Source: Chloroflexota bacterium
Lineage (GTDB): Bacteria; Chloroflexota; Limnocylindria; QHBO01
Length of the DNA: 6,614 bases
Reading direction: 5' to 3'
Assembly: GCA_005882055.1 (NCBI GenBank)
Contig: VBGQ01000108.1
Location: 1-6,614, forward strand
Below the pieces are notes generated by a model that made no database searches, had not been told where the DNA came from, and saw only the letters and a list, made by a program, of their open reading frames with translations. A program made the position numbers and the translations under genes. This document shows positions 5,582 to 6,614 of the stretch, piece after piece; the stretch's first letter is position 1; the number at the start of each line of letters is the position of its first letter.

Positions 5582-6355
5582 ATGGGCATGCCCGCTCGTG
5601 GCCGCGAGGTCACCATCAAGCGCCCCGACGAGATCGCCCGCATGCGGCACGCGGGCGGCATCCTGGTCGACGTTCTCGACGCAATGCACCAAGAGCTCCG
5701 CGCCGGCATCACCACCTCCGACCTCGACAAGTTCGCCGAGCGCATGATCCGAGACGCCGGTGCCATCCCGTCCTTCAAGGGCTATCGCGGGTTCCGAAGC
5801 TCCATCTGCGCATCGATCAACGACGAGGTCGTGCACGGGATCCCTTCGCCGCGCCGCCGCCTGTACGAGGGCGACGTCGTCAGCCTCGACGTGGGCTGTA
5901 TCTGGCAGGGCTGGCACGCGGACGCGGCGCGCACCTGGTCCATCGGCCCGGCGTCACCGGTGGTGCAGGAGCTGATCGAGGCCACCCGGCGCGGGATGGA
6001 GGCGGGGATCGCGGCCGTCCTACCCGGCAACCGGGTCGGCGACGTGGGCGCGGCCATCGAGGCGGTCGCGCACCAGCACGGGTACGGCGTGGTGCGACCG
6101 TTCGTCGGCCACGGGATCGGGACCGAGATGCACGAGGAGCCATCCGTCCCGAACTACGGCAAGCCGGGGACAGGGATGCGAATCGAGAAGGGCATGTGCT
6201 TCGCGATCGAGCCGATGTTCACGCTCGGAGGCGACGACGTGCAGCTCCTGAACGACGGCTGGACGGTGGTCACCGCAGATGGCAGTCTGGCCGCGCACTT
6301 CGAGAACTCCGTCGCGGTGACCGATGGTGCCGCCGAGGTGCTCACCGAGCGCTAG
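5582..6355 (+). CDS. map: Methionine aminopeptidase, type I
   Basis: Removes the initiator methionine from nascent proteins; a cytosolic di-metal hydrolase. The 257 residues match the type I family without a long N-terminal extension or the type II insert. The five metal ligands are visible: D103 (SLDVG), D114 (HADAARTW), H177 (GHGIGTEMHEEP), E210 (AIEPM) and E241 (HFENSVAV). The catalytic H85 (VVHGIPSP) and H184 are also present. The start at 5582 follows the adk stop by one base, with GGTGAG at 5571-5576. A second in-frame ATG two codons later (5588) is a possible alternative. It is the last gene of the operon here; infA, which often comes next, is missing. Confidence 0.96.
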   Translation: MGMPARGREVTIKRPDEIARMRHAGGILVDVLDAMHQELRAGITTSDLDKFAERMIRDAGAIPSFKGYRGFRSSICASINDEVVHGIPSPRRRLYEGDVVSLDVGCIWQGWHADAARTWSIGPASPVVQELIEATRRGMEAGIAAVLPGNRVGDVGAAIEAVAHQHGYGVVRPFVGHGIGTEMHEEPSVPNYGKPGTGMRIEKGMCFAIEPMFTLGGDDVQLLNDGWTVVTADGSLAAHFENSVAVTDGAAEVLTER

Positions 6356-6388
6356 GCGCTGGGCAGGGCTTTCGTCTGAGCCTCAGAC
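6348..6388 (+). terminator. Weak candidate hairpins at the end of the operon
   Basis: AGCGC 6348-6352 pairs with GCGCT 6356-6360 around the map TAG. GTCTGA 6374-6379 pairs with TCAGAC 6383-6388 around GCC. Neither is followed by a T run, so this is not a standard intrinsic terminator. It is listed because the operon must end near here; the second stem may instead be a protein-binding palindrome. Confidence 0.2.
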
Positions 6389-6413
6389 AACTCTCAGAAA
6401 CGCCGCCCACAAT
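6374..6413 (+). promoter_or_regulatory. Candidate promoter with regulator-type direct repeats upstream of the last gene
   Basis: The 116-base gap 6356-6471 holds a 15-base palindrome, GTCTGAG-C-CTCAGAC (6374-6388), and a direct repeat CTCAGA at 6382-6387 and 6393-6398, exactly 11 bases apart. Eleven-base tandem sites are characteristic of OmpR/PhoB-family response regulators. A possible -35 CAGACA (6384-6389) and -10 CACAAT (6408-6413), 18 bases apart, each match the consensus at four of six positions, and the repeats would overlap the -35. This would make the following gene a separately regulated unit. The repeats are seen directly; promoter function and regulator type are inferred. Confidence 0.4.
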
Positions 6414-6460
6414 CGGTCCATTCTCGTTCGGGCGTACCAAGCCTGACCCGCCCCTCGCAC

Positions 6461-6465
6461 AGGAG
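6461..6465 (+). promoter_or_regulatory. Ribosome binding site of the last gene
   Basis: AGGAG, six bases before ATG 6472. It is the main support for this start in a reading frame too short in the window to judge by length. Confidence 0.7.
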
Positions 6466-6471
6466 CCCGCC

Positions 6472-6614
6472 ATGAGCATCCGGGACCGTATCCTCGCGTC
6501 GAACGCCATTCCCCTGAGAACGTTCGAGGGCCGTCCGCTCGCGAACCAGAACGAGCCGGTATTTGACCAGGGCCTGGCCTTCGACCCGGAAACCGTGATG
6601 GCCAGGCGTCAGCT
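6472..6614 (+). CDS. Partial gene, N-terminus only; probable Tat-exported protein, possibly intradiol dioxygenase-like
   Basis: Only 47 codons and two bases of the next are inside the window; the gene continues past the right edge. The start ATG has AGGAG six bases upstream. The product begins MSIRDRILASNAIPLRTF and reaches DQGLAFDPETVMARRQ at the edge. A phrase of the form 'GLAFD...L..RR' just before a twin-arginine signal is, as I recall it, common in secreted intradiol ring-cleavage dioxygenase-like proteins of high-GC Gram-positives. The final ARRQ plus an incomplete CT- codon (any completion is Leu) fits the beginning of a Tat motif. The hydrophobic segment and any catalytic residues (two Tyr, two His iron ligands) would lie outside the window, so the function is a guess. 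It is on the same strand as the operon but separated by a gap with its own regulatory-looking sequence. Confidence 0.5.
   Translation, partial: MSIRDRILASNAIPLRTFEGRPLANQNEPVFDQGLAFDPETVMARRQ

Overview
The window is a strongly GC-rich stretch of a bacterial chromosome carrying the distal part of the spc ribosomal-protein operon, read entirely on the + strand. In order it holds rplE (L5), rpsN (S14, zinc type), rpsH (S8), a damaged rplF (L6), rplR (L18), rpsE (S5), rpmD (L30), rplO (L15), secY, adk and map. After a 116-base intergenic region comes the first 47 codons of an unrelated gene that runs off the right edge. The gene order is the classical bacterial one. High GC, zinc-type S14, frequent GTG/TTG starts with clear Shine-Dalgarno sites, and the style of the last gene's N-terminus suggest a high-GC Gram-positive-like lineage. 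Chloroflexota (for example a Limnocylindria-type organism) or Actinomycetota are my best guesses, but the lineage is inferred, not proven.

Layout: 6-632 rplE; 644-829 rpsN; 830-935 the one long spacer inside the operon, which can fold into two adjacent hairpins ahead of rpsH; 936-1334 rpsH; 1346-1785 rplF, with an internal deletion and a frame break near 1570; 1782-2156 rplR; 2168-2755 rpsE; 2745-2966 rpmD; 2963-3607 rplO with a long acidic tail; 3608-4894 secY; 4891-5580 adk; 5582-6355 map; 6356-6471 intergenic with palindromic and 11-bp-spaced direct repeats; 6472 to the end, the start of a probable Tat-exported protein. Apart from the rpsN-rpsH spacer, neighbouring genes overlap or lie within about 12 bases of each other, as expected for a translationally coupled operon.

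The genes build the large and small ribosomal subunits (L5, L6, L18, L30, L15; S14, S8, S5), the membrane protein-export channel (SecY), adenylate balance (Adk) and N-terminal methionine removal from new proteins (Map). The genes that often follow map (infA, rpmJ, rpsM, rpsK, rpsD, rpoA, rplQ) do not follow here, so the operon appears to end after map.

I see no new multi-gene system. The points worth a second look are the rplF lesion in a normally indispensable gene, the structured spacer before rpsH, the acidic repeat-bearing tail on L15, the altered P-loop and Cys/Asp zinc-site pattern in Adk, and the regulatory-looking repeats in front of the last gene.
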